This document shows, piece by piece, positions 42,837 through 51,275 of a stretch of DNA of 60,341 nucleotides. Both the position numbers and the translations under genes were made by a program. The DNA comes from JAUUZQ01 sp964538375 (lineage in GTDB: Bacteria; Bacteroidota; Bacteroidia; Bacteroidales; GCA-2748055). The stretch lies in contig CAZIFQ010000020.1 in the NCBI GenBank assembly GCA_964538375.1, forward strand, positions 1-60,341. Direction: 5' to 3'. The stretch's first letter is position 1. Each line of letters begins with the position of its first letter. The notes under the pieces are model-generated. The model saw nothing but the letters and a program-made list of their open reading frames with translations. It was not told the origin of the DNA and made no database searches.

Positions 42837-43381
42837 CTGACATGAACAGTTCCATATAATTTTTTTACCTTTTCCTGTAAGATCGACCTGGCCCTGGAGA
42901 GGTTCGATTTCGATGTCCCCTCGCTGATCTGCAACATCTCGCCAATCTCTCTATGACTGTAACCCTCTATGGCATAAAGGTTAAATACCATTTTGTACTT
43001 CGGCGATAATTCTTTTATCAGGGTTAGCAGTGCCTCAGCACTCAGCCGATCCAGCACATCTTCGCTTACCTCCTCTTTCCATATTTGCTGACTCTCATCC
43101 ATCCTTTGCAGAAGAACCTGGCTCCTGTATTTCTCCAGTGCCGTATTTATCATTACTCTTCTTATCCATCCCGGGAATGCTTTAGGATTCTTTACCTGGT
43201 CGATTTTCTGATATACTTTTACAAAACCATCCTGTAAAATATCCTTTGCATCATCTTCATCACTGGCATACTGCAGGCACAATCCGTACATTGCTGCACT
43301 AAACAGCTTGTAAAGTTGCTCCTGGCTGCGAGCTCTCCCTTTCTTGCAGCCCTTTATTAATATTTCCAGTTGTTCTGCCAA
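42833..43381 (-). CDS. ECF-type sigma factor
   Basis: A 182-residue sigma-70 family member. Region 2 (YGLCLQYASDEDDAKDILQDGFVKVYQKID, read in pieces) is near residues 30-60, and region 4 (YSHREIGEMLQISEGTSKSNLSRAR) near 145-170 is the HTH for -35 recognition. It overlaps its downstream membrane/barrel partner by four bases. Typical Bacteroidota ECF with envelope signalling; target promoter is not known. Confidence 0.94.
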   Translation of the reverse strand: MAEQLEILIKGCKKGRARSQEQLYKLFSAAMYGLCLQYASDEDDAKDILQDGFVKVYQKIDQVKNPKAFPGWIRRVMINTALEKYRSQVLLQRMDESQQIWKEEVSEDVLDRLSAEALLTLIKELSPKYKMVFNLYAIEGYSHREIGEMLQISEGTSKSNLSRARSILQEKVKKLYGTVHVR

Positions 43382-43686
43382 TCTGTTATTCCTCCCATGT
43401 AAATTTACTTTATTTCTTTTGGAAGCGACTCTTCCATTAGAAAAACTCCCGGATCAATCCGAAAGTTGCAAATTGGCAGGAGAATCATTCAAAATGTAAC
43501 TACTTTTTGAGGAAGATGCATTGAAATGAGATTAGGTTGCGTTTAGATTCTACGCAACCAATTAGCGCTGAATTTCATCATACATATAAATTAAGAAACC
43601 CCTCGGCTTCGCTCGGGGATAAAAAAACTTTTTTTGGCTTGGATCTCGACTCCGCCCGATCTGTTATAACAAAAAACATTACTAAA
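43382..43686. other. Divergent intergenic region with palindromic elements upstream of the serpin
   Basis: 305 bases between the ECF sigma factor and the serpin. GGTTGCGT (43535-43542) and ACGCAACC (43552-43559) form a perfect 8-bp stem. CCCCTCGG and CTCGGGG flank CTTCG at 43599-43618 imperfectly. An A7-C-T7 run follows. These look like dispersed small repeats; the ECF promoter should lie at the left end. Confidence 0.55.
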
Positions 43687-44907
43687 ATGAAAAAGATACT
43701 TTCAATTATAGCGATTACCCTGTTGCTGACCTCCTGCGACTGGATAAACCCCGATGATCCGGAATTTGATTACAACCTGAAATCGGCCAAGGTCATTACA
43801 ACCAATAACAATTTTGGGCTCGAGTTATTCAATAAAATCCTTGGAGATGAAGAGAAAGCAAATGTGATGATTTCTCCTGCTTCTATTAGTCTTGCGCTCG
43901 GCATGACTTATAATGGTGCAGAGACCACTACAAAAGATGCATTTGAAAATGTACTGAATTATGATGGCCTTAGCAGGGAAGAAGTAAATGAAATTTGCCG
44001 CGACCTGATCGAAGTACTGGTAACAAACTCAAAGGGCAACCTGGTAGAGATTGCAAACTCCATTTGGTACAGGGAGGGCTTTCCTGTTCACCAGGATTTC
44101 CTGGATATGAACAGCATGTATTTTGATGCTGAAGTTCGTGACATAGATTTTGCTTCATCCACTGCAGTAGATGCGATCAATGACTGGGTAAGTGATAAAA
44201 CACACAATAAAATTGACAAAATCATTGATCAACTTTCAGCTGAAACAATGATGCTTCTGATCAATGCACTTTATTTTAATTGTGTTTGGGAATATGAATT
44301 TGATCCGGATGAAACCGCGGAACTTACTTTCTATAATGACGACCAAAGTGAATTCGGAAAAGTGGAAATGATGAAAACAGAAAGTTCATTCAGATATGCC
44401 TCAACAGATGATTTCATTGCGGTGGAATTGCCATACAAAAATGAGAAATTCAGCATGCAACTGTTTCTTCCCACATATGAATCCTCTGTGGATGAGTTGA
44501 TTGAATTGCTAGATGGTGAACAGTGGAACAACTGGCAGGATCAATTTTCCATGAATGATGAAGTTCAGGTATGCATGCCTAAATTCAAGTTTGACTATAA
44601 ACGTTCCATCGGACCTGATCTGATCGATATGGGTCTTGGTGAAGCATTTACCGCTGCCGCCGACTTCTCAGGAATCAGTGATATACCTTTATTGATTTCT
44701 CAAGTAATTCACAAGACTTTCATTGATTGTAATGAAGAAGGAACTGAAGCCGCTGCCGTTACTGCAGTAGTAATGGATCTGACCTCTGTTGGGCCAAGCC
44801 AACCTATTGTTATCAATTTCAATCGCCCATTTCTCTTTGCCATTACCGAAAATTCAAGCAAATCGATAGTATTTATCGGAAAGGTAGCTGAACCGGAATA
44901 TGAATAG
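43687..44907 (+). CDS. Serpin (serine/cysteine protease inhibitor), lipoprotein
   Basis: A 406-residue serpin. The start at 43687 gives a lipoprotein signal ending LLLTSC (Cys17), so it should be membrane-anchored; the frame open from 43537 adds only intergenic residues. NVMISPASISLALGMTYNGA, FNRPFLFAITE and the hinge EEGTEAAAVTAVV (350-362) show an inhibitory serpin. By the usual numbering P17 is Glu350 and P1 is Thr366, with Ser367 as P1-prime, so elastase- or chymotrypsin-like targets are possible. Role may be defence against host, predator or own proteases. Confidence 0.92.
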   Translation: MKKILSIIAITLLLTSCDWINPDDPEFDYNLKSAKVITTNNNFGLELFNKILGDEEKANVMISPASISLALGMTYNGAETTTKDAFENVLNYDGLSREEVNEICRDLIEVLVTNSKGNLVEIANSIWYREGFPVHQDFLDMNSMYFDAEVRDIDFASSTAVDAINDWVSDKTHNKIDKIIDQLSAETMMLLINALYFNCVWEYEFDPDETAELTFYNDDQSEFGKVEMMKTESSFRYASTDDFIAVELPYKNEKFSMQLFLPTYESSVDELIELLDGEQWNNWQDQFSMNDEVQVCMPKFKFDYKRSIGPDLIDMGLGEAFTAAADFSGISDIPLLISQVIHKTFIDCNEEGTEAAAVTAVVMDLTSVGPSQPIVINFNRPFLFAITENSSKSIVFIGKVAEPEYE

Positions 44908-44971
44908 AAATAGTGAGAGAGTGAGAAGTAGCGAGAAGGTTTGCTGCGTAAACGTGAGAAATAGAAAAAAA

Positions 44972-45005
44972 TAGAGGCCTACCAAACGGTACACCTCTAC
45001 TTTTT
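44972..45005. terminator. Terminator after the serpin
   Basis: TAGAGG (44972-44977) and TACC form a stem with GGTA and CCTCTA, interrupted by two mismatches, around an AAAC loop. The plus strand continues CTTTTTC. It lies between convergent serpin and lpd genes. Confidence 0.75.
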
Positions 45006-45030
45006 CCTTTTTCCTTTTTCCTTTTTCCTT
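44999..45030. repeat. CTTTTTC heptamer microsatellite
   Basis: About four copies of the heptamer CTTTTTC (T-rich) immediately after the terminator stem and 1 base from the lpd stop. A period of 7 again recurs in this window. Confidence 0.8.
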
Positions 45031-46420
45031 ATATATGTATCACTTCGCCGTACGCAGCTGCTGCTGCTTCCATCACGGCTTCCGACATAGTTGGATGCGG
45101 GTGAATGGCTTTGATGATCTCTTCTCCGGTAGTTTCAAGCTTTCTTGCAAGAACCAGCTCAGCAATCATTTCAGTCACATTGGCACCGATCATATGCGCA
45201 CCTAACAGTTCATCATATTTTTCGTCAAAAATGAGTTTTACAAATCCTTCTTTTGCACCAGCTGCAGCTGCTTTTCCTGATGCTGTAAATGGGAACTTTC
45301 CAACCTTAATATTATACCCAGCTGCTTTTGCTGCTTTCTCAGTCATTCCAACTGATGCAACTTCAGGACTGGTATAGGTACATCCCGGTACATTTGAATA
45401 ATCTACCGCTTGTGGATTATGACCAGCAATTTTTTCAACGCAGGTGATACCTTCAGCGGATGCAACATGTGCAAGCGCAGGTCCGTCAACGATATCTCCA
45501 ATAGCATATACTCCCACCACATTGGTCTGGTAGTAATCGTCTACCTTCACTTTTCCTTTTTCCATGCTAACACCCAATTCTTCCAATCCAAGATTTTCGA
45601 TATTTGGTGCAATACCCACAGCAGAGAGTACGATATCCGCTTCAACGGTCTCCTCCCCTTTTGATGTCTTAATCAGCACCTTGCATTTTTCCCCTGAGGT
45701 ATCTACCGACTCAACGCTTGAGCTGACCATCACCTTCATACCCATTTTCTTGAATGATCTTCCCAGCTGTTTTGAGACTTCTTCATCTTCAAGTGGAACT
45801 ACATTAGGCAAAAATTCTACCAGTGTAACCTTTGTTCCCATCGTGGTATAGAAATTGGCAAATTCACTTCCAATAGCACCTGAACCAACTACCACCATAG
45901 ATTCTGGCAAGGTATCCAATGTCAGTGCCTGGCGGTATCCAATGATCTTCTTGCCATCCTGCTTCAGGTTAGGCAGCTCTCTTGAACGTGCCCCGGTGGC
46001 AAGTATGATATGGCTGGCTTCAACATCAGTAGCTTTGCCCTTGTCATCTGTTACAGTCACAAGGCCTTTCGACTTCAGTTTGCCTGTTCCGGTGATGACA
46101 TCAATTTTATTCTTTTTAAACAGGTATTGGACCCCGGCACTCATTCCATCAGCAACATTCCTGCTCCTGGCAACGATCTTATCAAATTCCGGCTTCACCT
46201 CACCGTCAATCTTGATTCCATACTCCTCAGCATGCTTAAAGTAATCGAGTACCTGTGCACTTTTCAAAAGCGATTTGGTAGGGATACAACCCCAGTTCAG
46301 GCATATTCCACCCAAAGACTCGCGTTCAACCACTGCGGTTTTTAATCCTAATTGTGAAGCACGAATAGCAGCTACATAACCTCCTGGACCACTTCCAATA
46401 ACTAAAACATCATATAACAT
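45029..46420 (-). CDS. lpdA: Dihydrolipoyl dehydrogenase
   Basis: A 463-residue FAD disulfide oxidoreductase, E3 of 2-oxoacid dehydrogenases. Start MLYDVLVIGSGPGG at 46420 is preferred; the GTG at 46507 adds 29 unusual residues. The redox motif GGICLNWGCIPTKS, NAD-binding VVGSGAIGSEFANF, and HPHPTMSEAVMEAA with the catalytic His-Glu near the C-terminus are complete. The partner E1/E2 genes are not in the window. Confidence 0.96.
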   Translation of the reverse strand: MLYDVLVIGSGPGGYVAAIRASQLGLKTAVVERESLGGICLNWGCIPTKSLLKSAQVLDYFKHAEEYGIKIDGEVKPEFDKIVARSRNVADGMSAGVQYLFKKNKIDVITGTGKLKSKGLVTVTDDKGKATDVEASHIILATGARSRELPNLKQDGKKIIGYRQALTLDTLPESMVVVGSGAIGSEFANFYTTMGTKVTLVEFLPNVVPLEDEEVSKQLGRSFKKMGMKVMVSSSVESVDTSGEKCKVLIKTSKGEETVEADIVLSAVGIAPNIENLGLEELGVSMEKGKVKVDDYYQTNVVGVYAIGDIVDGPALAHVASAEGITCVEKIAGHNPQAVDYSNVPGCTYTSPEVASVGMTEKAAKAAGYNIKVGKFPFTASGKAAAAGAKEGFVKLIFDEKYDELLGAHMIGANVTEMIAELVLARKLETTGEEIIKAIHPHPTMSEAVMEAAAAAYGEVIHI

Positions 46421-46591
46421 ATCTATAAATTTTATTGAAGAACGATTGTATAACAACAAAACTACGAATCGGTTTTCGAAAAAGTGATTTTTTTTTCGAA
46501 TATCCACAAAAAATATAAACTGATGACTGCGCCATCCGTAAAATGGGTCCGCGGATTTTCGAATTTTTCGTGATCACATAATCTCTTTCGA

Positions 46592-48760
46592 CTACTTCTG
46601 AAACTCCGGATGGCCTGTTTGCCAGAGGGCAAAAGCAAATACATCAGAAAGATTCTCAAAACTCTTTGTCTTGGTATCTCCAAATCCATGTCCGGCAGAG
46701 TAATCCACACTAAACAGTATTGGATTCTTTGATCCGTTGGCAGCTTCCAGTCGTGCAGTAAACTTTGCTGGTTGCCAAACAATAACACGTGCATCATTGA
46801 AGCCGGCAGTGACCAGCGTGGCAGGGTAATCAACACCATCTTCAATATGCAGGTAGGCGTCCATCTCAATAAGTGCCATACATTCTGCAGAATCTTTTAC
46901 TGTTCCAAACTCTGTTGAATTAACCGGACCATTAGGTGATTCTTCAGCTCTTAATTGATTCATTGAGCCCACAACAGGAATTGCAACAGCATAGAGATCC
47001 GGCCGCTCAGTCATGGCCCTGCCAACCAGGATACCCCCTGCACTTCCACCGTAAATGGCCATCTGCTCTGGTGAGCTGTACTTATTGTCGATCAGGTATT
47101 CCGTGCATACGATCACATCTTTCCAGGTATTGGGCTTGGTAGTTTTCTGTCCGGCCCTGTGCCATTCATCACCCAGTTCACCACCACCCCGTACATGTGC
47201 AACGGCTATGATTCCTCCTTTTTTTACCCACAACAAGGAATAGGGACTAAATGAAGGAACACGTGAAATACCATAGGCACCATAACCGGTTATCATCAAG
47301 GGCGCAGAGCCATCGAGTTTGCATCCCTCATTATAAATCACAGATAAGGGTACCTCGACTCCATCGTGGGATGCCACCATTAACTCTTCGACAACTAAAT
47401 TTTCAAATTCCGGGAATTCCGCTTCAGAAGAGAGCTGCTCCGGCTGAAAAGTGCCTTCTGATGCCAGGTAACGGTATCTCTTCCCGTCCTGTGTCCAGCC
47501 CGTGAGTGTGATCCAGACATCTGAAAACTTATGCCCTCTTGTCATGATCCATGCAGAACCCGCTTCAACAGGAAAATTAACACATTCAATTTCACTTGAT
47601 CCATTGGCTATTCGGAACAATTTTTCCTGGACACCATTGAATTTCAATTTATAGTAAAGCGCTTCGTTGGTAAAGGAAAAACCAGAGAGTATCCCATTTT
47701 CATGCTCAGGTATAACCACTCTTGCACCAGCAATATCGGGATTTTCCAGAGAGGTGCATAAAAGTTGAAATCTTGGGGCATCTTTGGCTGAATAAAGATA
47801 GATGCTATCGTTCATGTGATAGAAATCCAGTACTTTATCATCCTGGTTTATCAGTGGCTTCCAGCTGATTCTTCCCAGGTCCGCTTTGATGCAAGGAGCA
47901 AAAAAAACTTTTAAATACCTTTCTACCGTGGAAAGTACCAGGTACATCAGTTCTTGATCCTGGTCATACATAAGGTAGGGAATTTCTTGTGGCCTCATCT
48001 CCAATTCAGGATATTTTTGTGAGGAGAACAGGAGTTTATCCCTGCCCTTTGAAATTCCCAGTCCGTGGTAGTAAATCTGCATATCCATAAAGCGGTTTGG
48101 ATCGTGCACATCATCTGAATTTGTTTTGGTGTACACAATTCCCTCATTGTTACAAATCCATTCAACGCTACCTGCACAACTTTCAATTATATCCGGAAGA
48201 AGCTTACCAGTTTCTACGTCCATTATCAATGAAGATGAGCTCTCAGAACCATTTGGAGCCACACCAATAGCAATATATTTCCCATCCTTTGTAGGAACAG
48301 TCCAGCTGATTACATAAGTAAGTGTTTCATCATCTGAATAACTGGCCGGATCGAACAAGAGATGCTCTTTCCCTTCAAAGCCGTTTCTATAAAAGAGCTT
48401 TGCAATTTCATCCTCCGGTGTCATCTTTAAGTAAAAATAGCGATCTGTTTCAGCGATTGATAAAGCATAAATTTTATCTGATTTCCTGGAGTCAAATTCT
48501 ATCATATCTTCAACCAATTCTTTCCTTCCCGGAATATTATCCAGGATATTCCTGGTGTAGCCCGCATACGCTTTCATCCAGTCAAGGAAAATCGTGTCAT
48601 CCATATTTTCCATATAGCGGTATGGGTCAGAAATGCTTACCCCGTAATACTCCTCTTCAACCATTTTCACATCGGCTCTCGGCGGCTTCTGATTTCGCAT
48701 ACATCCGCTAACTGACACCAACAACATCACCAATAAAGACAAGATAATCCTGGTTCTCAC
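46592..48760 (-). CDS. Prolyl oligopeptidase (S9A) lipoprotein
   Basis: A 722-residue peptidase that cuts after proline in short peptides. Signal ends in SVSGC (Cys20), a lipobox. The seven-blade propeller covers about 90-430, and the alpha/beta-hydrolase domain has Ser573 in YGGSAGG, Asp656 in FNDARV and His691 in AGHGFG. It is upstream of lpd on the same strand with a 171-base gap. The family includes secreted peptidases of proteolytic Bacteroidota. Confidence 0.95.
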   Translation of the reverse strand: MRTRIILSLLVMLLVSVSGCMRNQKPPRADVKMVEEEYYGVSISDPYRYMENMDDTIFLDWMKAYAGYTRNILDNIPGRKELVEDMIEFDSRKSDKIYALSIAETDRYFYLKMTPEDEIAKLFYRNGFEGKEHLLFDPASYSDDETLTYVISWTVPTKDGKYIAIGVAPNGSESSSSLIMDVETGKLLPDIIESCAGSVEWICNNEGIVYTKTNSDDVHDPNRFMDMQIYYHGLGISKGRDKLLFSSQKYPELEMRPQEIPYLMYDQDQELMYLVLSTVERYLKVFFAPCIKADLGRISWKPLINQDDKVLDFYHMNDSIYLYSAKDAPRFQLLCTSLENPDIAGARVVIPEHENGILSGFSFTNEALYYKLKFNGVQEKLFRIANGSSEIECVNFPVEAGSAWIMTRGHKFSDVWITLTGWTQDGKRYRYLASEGTFQPEQLSSEAEFPEFENLVVEELMVASHDGVEVPLSVIYNEGCKLDGSAPLMITGYGAYGISRVPSFSPYSLLWVKKGGIIAVAHVRGGGELGDEWHRAGQKTTKPNTWKDVIVCTEYLIDNKYSSPEQMAIYGGSAGGILVGRAMTERPDLYAVAIPVVGSMNQLRAEESPNGPVNSTEFGTVKDSAECMALIEMDAYLHIEDGVDYPATLVTAGFNDARVIVWQPAKFTARLEAANGSKNPILFSVDYSAGHGFGDTKTKSFENLSDVFAFALWQTGHPEFQK

Positions 48761-48866
48761 AATCTTAAATTTTGAAAAATGAATTTTTACCTAAAGTTAT
48801 GTTTCACACTAAAGGTTGAAGTGGTAAGTGATACAAAGTTAGGAATTTAGATTAGAATTGCAACGA

Positions 48867-48894
48867 GTAGAGACGCAATTGATCGCGTCTCTAC
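48867..48894. repeat. Full GTAGAGACGC dispersed palindrome
   Basis: GTAGAGACGC (48867-48876), loop AATTGATC, GCGTCTCTAC (48885-48894): a perfect 10-bp stem. Related to the degenerate copy at 23687. A REP/MITE-like element or small-RNA-like hairpin. Confidence 0.75.
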
Positions 48895-48898
48895 CACC

Positions 48899-48984
48899 GG
48901 ATGGCATCTCAGCAATTGAATGGCATTTCGGCAATTGGATGGATGGATTCCTGAACCTGGATGGATGGACTCATGGACCTGGAA
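48899..48984. repeat. Two adjacent imperfect tandem repeats (about 19 and 22 bp)
   Basis: GATGGCATCTCAGCAATTG is followed by AATGGCATTTCGGCAATTG (period about 19), then GATGGATGGATTCCTGAACC is followed by GATGGATGGACTCATGGACC (period about 22). Non-coding, directly before the ppk1 promoter. Confidence 0.7.
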
Positions 48985-49012
48985 TTGGCACAAAAAAAAA
49001 TATCTATCTTTG
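48985..49012 (+). promoter_or_regulatory. ppk1 promoter
   Basis: TTG (48985-48987), a 17-base spacer and -7 TATCTTTG (49005-49012). Start site would be near 49019, about 64 bases before the ATG at 49083. Confidence 0.6.
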
Positions 49013-49082
49013 TGTTTTGGTGATATTTGACGCGGTATTGTGTTAATTCGCGAAGCTAGAAACTAGAACTACCATCCGAAAT

Positions 49083-51158
49083 ATGAGTAAATACGAATTC
49101 TTCAACCGAGATTTAAGCTGGCTATCTTTCAATTACAGGGTTTTGGAAGAAGCGATGGATATTTCTCTTCCGCTTTATGAACGAATAAAATTCCTTGCCA
49201 TCTATTCCAACAACATGGAGGAGTTTTACCAGGTAAGGGTAAGCTACTATAAGCAAATGCTTCGCCAGGAAAAACGCTTCCCAAAACAGATCAAATATGT
49301 GAAGCCTGCGGAAGTGATACACGATATCAATAAAATGGTATCGGAGCAACAGGTGATATTCCATCGTGTGTTTGAAGAAGAGATCGTCCCTGAACTGAAA
49401 AAGAATAAGATCCACATTATTAATCAGGGTGATCATATCTCTGATATGCACCAGGAATTTCTGAAAGAGATATTCTTTCCGGAAATACTTACTCATATTC
49501 AGCCTGTACTACTTGTCAAACAAAGGGTACGTCCATTTCTAAAAACCGGTAATGTTTATATTGCGCTGGAAATGGTCATCAAGGATAAACTGGATAAAAA
49601 AACCGGTAAAAGAAGAGAACAATACGGAATTATAAAGGTGCCTGTAGACAGAAATATACCCAGGTTTATTCAACTGCCTCCCGAGAAGAACGAACACTTT
49701 GTCATGTTCCTCGAAGATGTGATTATGCACCAGATTGATGCCATTTTTCCGGGGTATGATGTAAAAGATTACTACTCTATCAAACTAACCAGAGATGCAG
49801 ACCTGGAATATGATGATTATGAAGGGGAAGACCTGATAGATGTTATTGAAGATCTTAAAAAACAACGTTCGCTTGGTAAACCCAACAGGTTTCAGTACGA
49901 CAGGAATATGCCGCCTAAATTGCTGAATTATCTTATAAAAAACTTTTACATGGAACAAGATATCCTGGTAAAAGGTGGCAGCAGGCATAATTTCAGAGAT
50001 TTCTTTGCTTTTCCTAATCCAATGAGTCCAGCACTCGAAATTGAAAAACTCACTCCCCTTTCCATTCCTGAAATCGACATTCATACTGGGCCATTCTCTG
50101 ACCTGATTCGAAAAAAGGACTTTATGCTTAGTGTTCCTTATCAGCGATATGAATATTTATTGCAATTTTTATCAGATGCAGCCAAGGATCCTTCAGTAGT
50201 TGAAATCAAGGCCACTCAATATCGCGTTGCGGACCATTCTTCAGTCGTAAATACGCTTATTGATGCCGCAGAAAATGGAAAGAAAGTAACTGTATTTGTG
50301 GAGCTGAAGGCAAGGTTTGATGAAGAAGCAAATTTGCAATGGGCTTCAGAAATGACTAAAGCTGGTATTAAAATCATTTACAGCATTCCGAAATTAAAGG
50401 TTCATGCAAAGCTGGCTCTGATCATTCGTAAAGAAGGTAATGAAGTTGGGGACCAGGTATACCTTGGGACAGGTAATTTCAATGAAAAAACAGCAAGGTT
50501 GTACGTAGACCATGGATTGTTTACAGCGCATAAGGGAATCGTTAAAGAGGTGAAAGATCTTTACAGCTTCCTTATGGACCAGACCAATACCTATAAATTC
50601 AAACATATTCTCGTTCCGGGGATCAACATGGTAGACAGGTTTGAAAAACTAATAGCCCAGGAAATCAAACACGTGAAGAGGGGAAGGAAAGGCTATATCC
50701 TCCTAAAGATGAACGGACTGCAAGACCCCTACCTGGTGCACAAATTATACGAGGCCAGCGAAGCTGGAGTAAAAATCGATCTCATAATCCGGGGAATTTG
50801 TATCCTGAAACCTAATCAGCCGTATAGCAAAAACATCAACGTTATCAGAATAGTCGATCGTTTCCTTGAGCATGCCAGGATCTTTGTATTTCATAACAAT
50901 GGCAAGAAGAAGGTGTTTCTCAGCTCAGCAGACTGGATGAAGCGAAATCTCTATAAAAGAATTGAGTGTGGATTTCCAATATATGATGAGAACCTGCAAA
51001 ATGAACTTATCGACATCCTGAATATTCAATTATCCGATAACGTAAAGGCCTGTCATATTGACGAGAACATGCAGAATGTCAGGATTGCCAATAACAAACC
51101 TACGGTTCGCTCGCAGATGGCTACGTATGAATATTTTTTGAAGAAGTATCATGAGTAG
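49083..51158 (+). CDS. ppk1: Polyphosphate kinase PPK1
   Basis: A 691-residue PPK1. The N-terminal FNRDLSWLSFNYRVLEEA is diagnostic. His441 in KLKVHAKLAL is the probable phospho-histidine, and His597 in RFLEHARIFVF the second catalytic His, with GTGNFNEKTARLY and SSADWMKRNLYKR completing the phospholipase-D-like core. It makes long polyphosphate from ATP at the inner membrane. The nonamer repeat starts right after its stop. Confidence 0.97.
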   Translation: MSKYEFFNRDLSWLSFNYRVLEEAMDISLPLYERIKFLAIYSNNMEEFYQVRVSYYKQMLRQEKRFPKQIKYVKPAEVIHDINKMVSEQQVIFHRVFEEEIVPELKKNKIHIINQGDHISDMHQEFLKEIFFPEILTHIQPVLLVKQRVRPFLKTGNVYIALEMVIKDKLDKKTGKRREQYGIIKVPVDRNIPRFIQLPPEKNEHFVMFLEDVIMHQIDAIFPGYDVKDYYSIKLTRDADLEYDDYEGEDLIDVIEDLKKQRSLGKPNRFQYDRNMPPKLLNYLIKNFYMEQDILVKGGSRHNFRDFFAFPNPMSPALEIEKLTPLSIPEIDIHTGPFSDLIRKKDFMLSVPYQRYEYLLQFLSDAAKDPSVVEIKATQYRVADHSSVVNTLIDAAENGKKVTVFVELKARFDEEANLQWASEMTKAGIKIIYSIPKLKVHAKLALIIRKEGNEVGDQVYLGTGNFNEKTARLYVDHGLFTAHKGIVKEVKDLYSFLMDQTNTYKFKHILVPGINMVDRFEKLIAQEIKHVKRGRKGYILLKMNGLQDPYLVHKLYEASEAGVKIDLIIRGICILKPNQPYSKNINVIRIVDRFLEHARIFVFHNNGKKKVFLSSADWMKRNLYKRIECGFPIYDENLQNELIDILNIQLSDNVKACHIDENMQNVRIANNKPTVRSQMATYEYFLKKYHE

Positions 51159-51210
51159 GAGTGCCTTGAGTACTTCGAGTACTTCGAGTGCCTTGAGTGC
51201 CTTGAGTTGG
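51159..51210. repeat. Nonamer tandem repeat right after the ppk1 stop
   Basis: GAGTGCCTT, GAGTACTTC, GAGTACTTC, GAGTGCCTT, GAGTGCCTT and GAGTTGG: two nine-base words in mixed order, period exactly 9. It begins on the base after the TAG. The same words occur, inverted, at 12148-12190. Confidence 0.88.
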
Positions 51211-51225
51211 AAGCGATGGAATAAA

Positions 51226-51256
51226 AAAAAGGATGCCCCTTTGGAACATCCTTTTA
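51226..51256. terminator. Bidirectional terminator between ppk1 and the TlpA-like gene
   Basis: AAAAGGATG pairs with CATCCTTTT around CCCCTTTGGAA, with A- and T-runs at the ends. Convergent genes on both sides. Confidence 0.85.
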
Positions 51257-51275
51257 TATTTTGTAATAGCTAAAT

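Larger units (their letters stand above)
48761..49082. other. Repeat-rich gap between the oligopeptidase and ppk1
   Basis: 322 bases holding a full GTAGAGACGC palindrome, two pairs of tandem repeats and the ppk1 promoter. The minus-strand promoter of the oligopeptidase must lie near 48780-48860 but no clear -7 was seen. Confidence 0.6.

Noticed and set aside
43537..43686. 50-residue extension of the serpin
   Set aside because: It reads through intergenic palindromes; MKKILSIIAITLLLTSC at 43687 is a clear lipoprotein signal.
46421..46507. GTG start extending lpd by 29 residues
   Set aside because: The extension is hydrophobic and unlike the family N-terminus MLYDVLVIGSGPGG.
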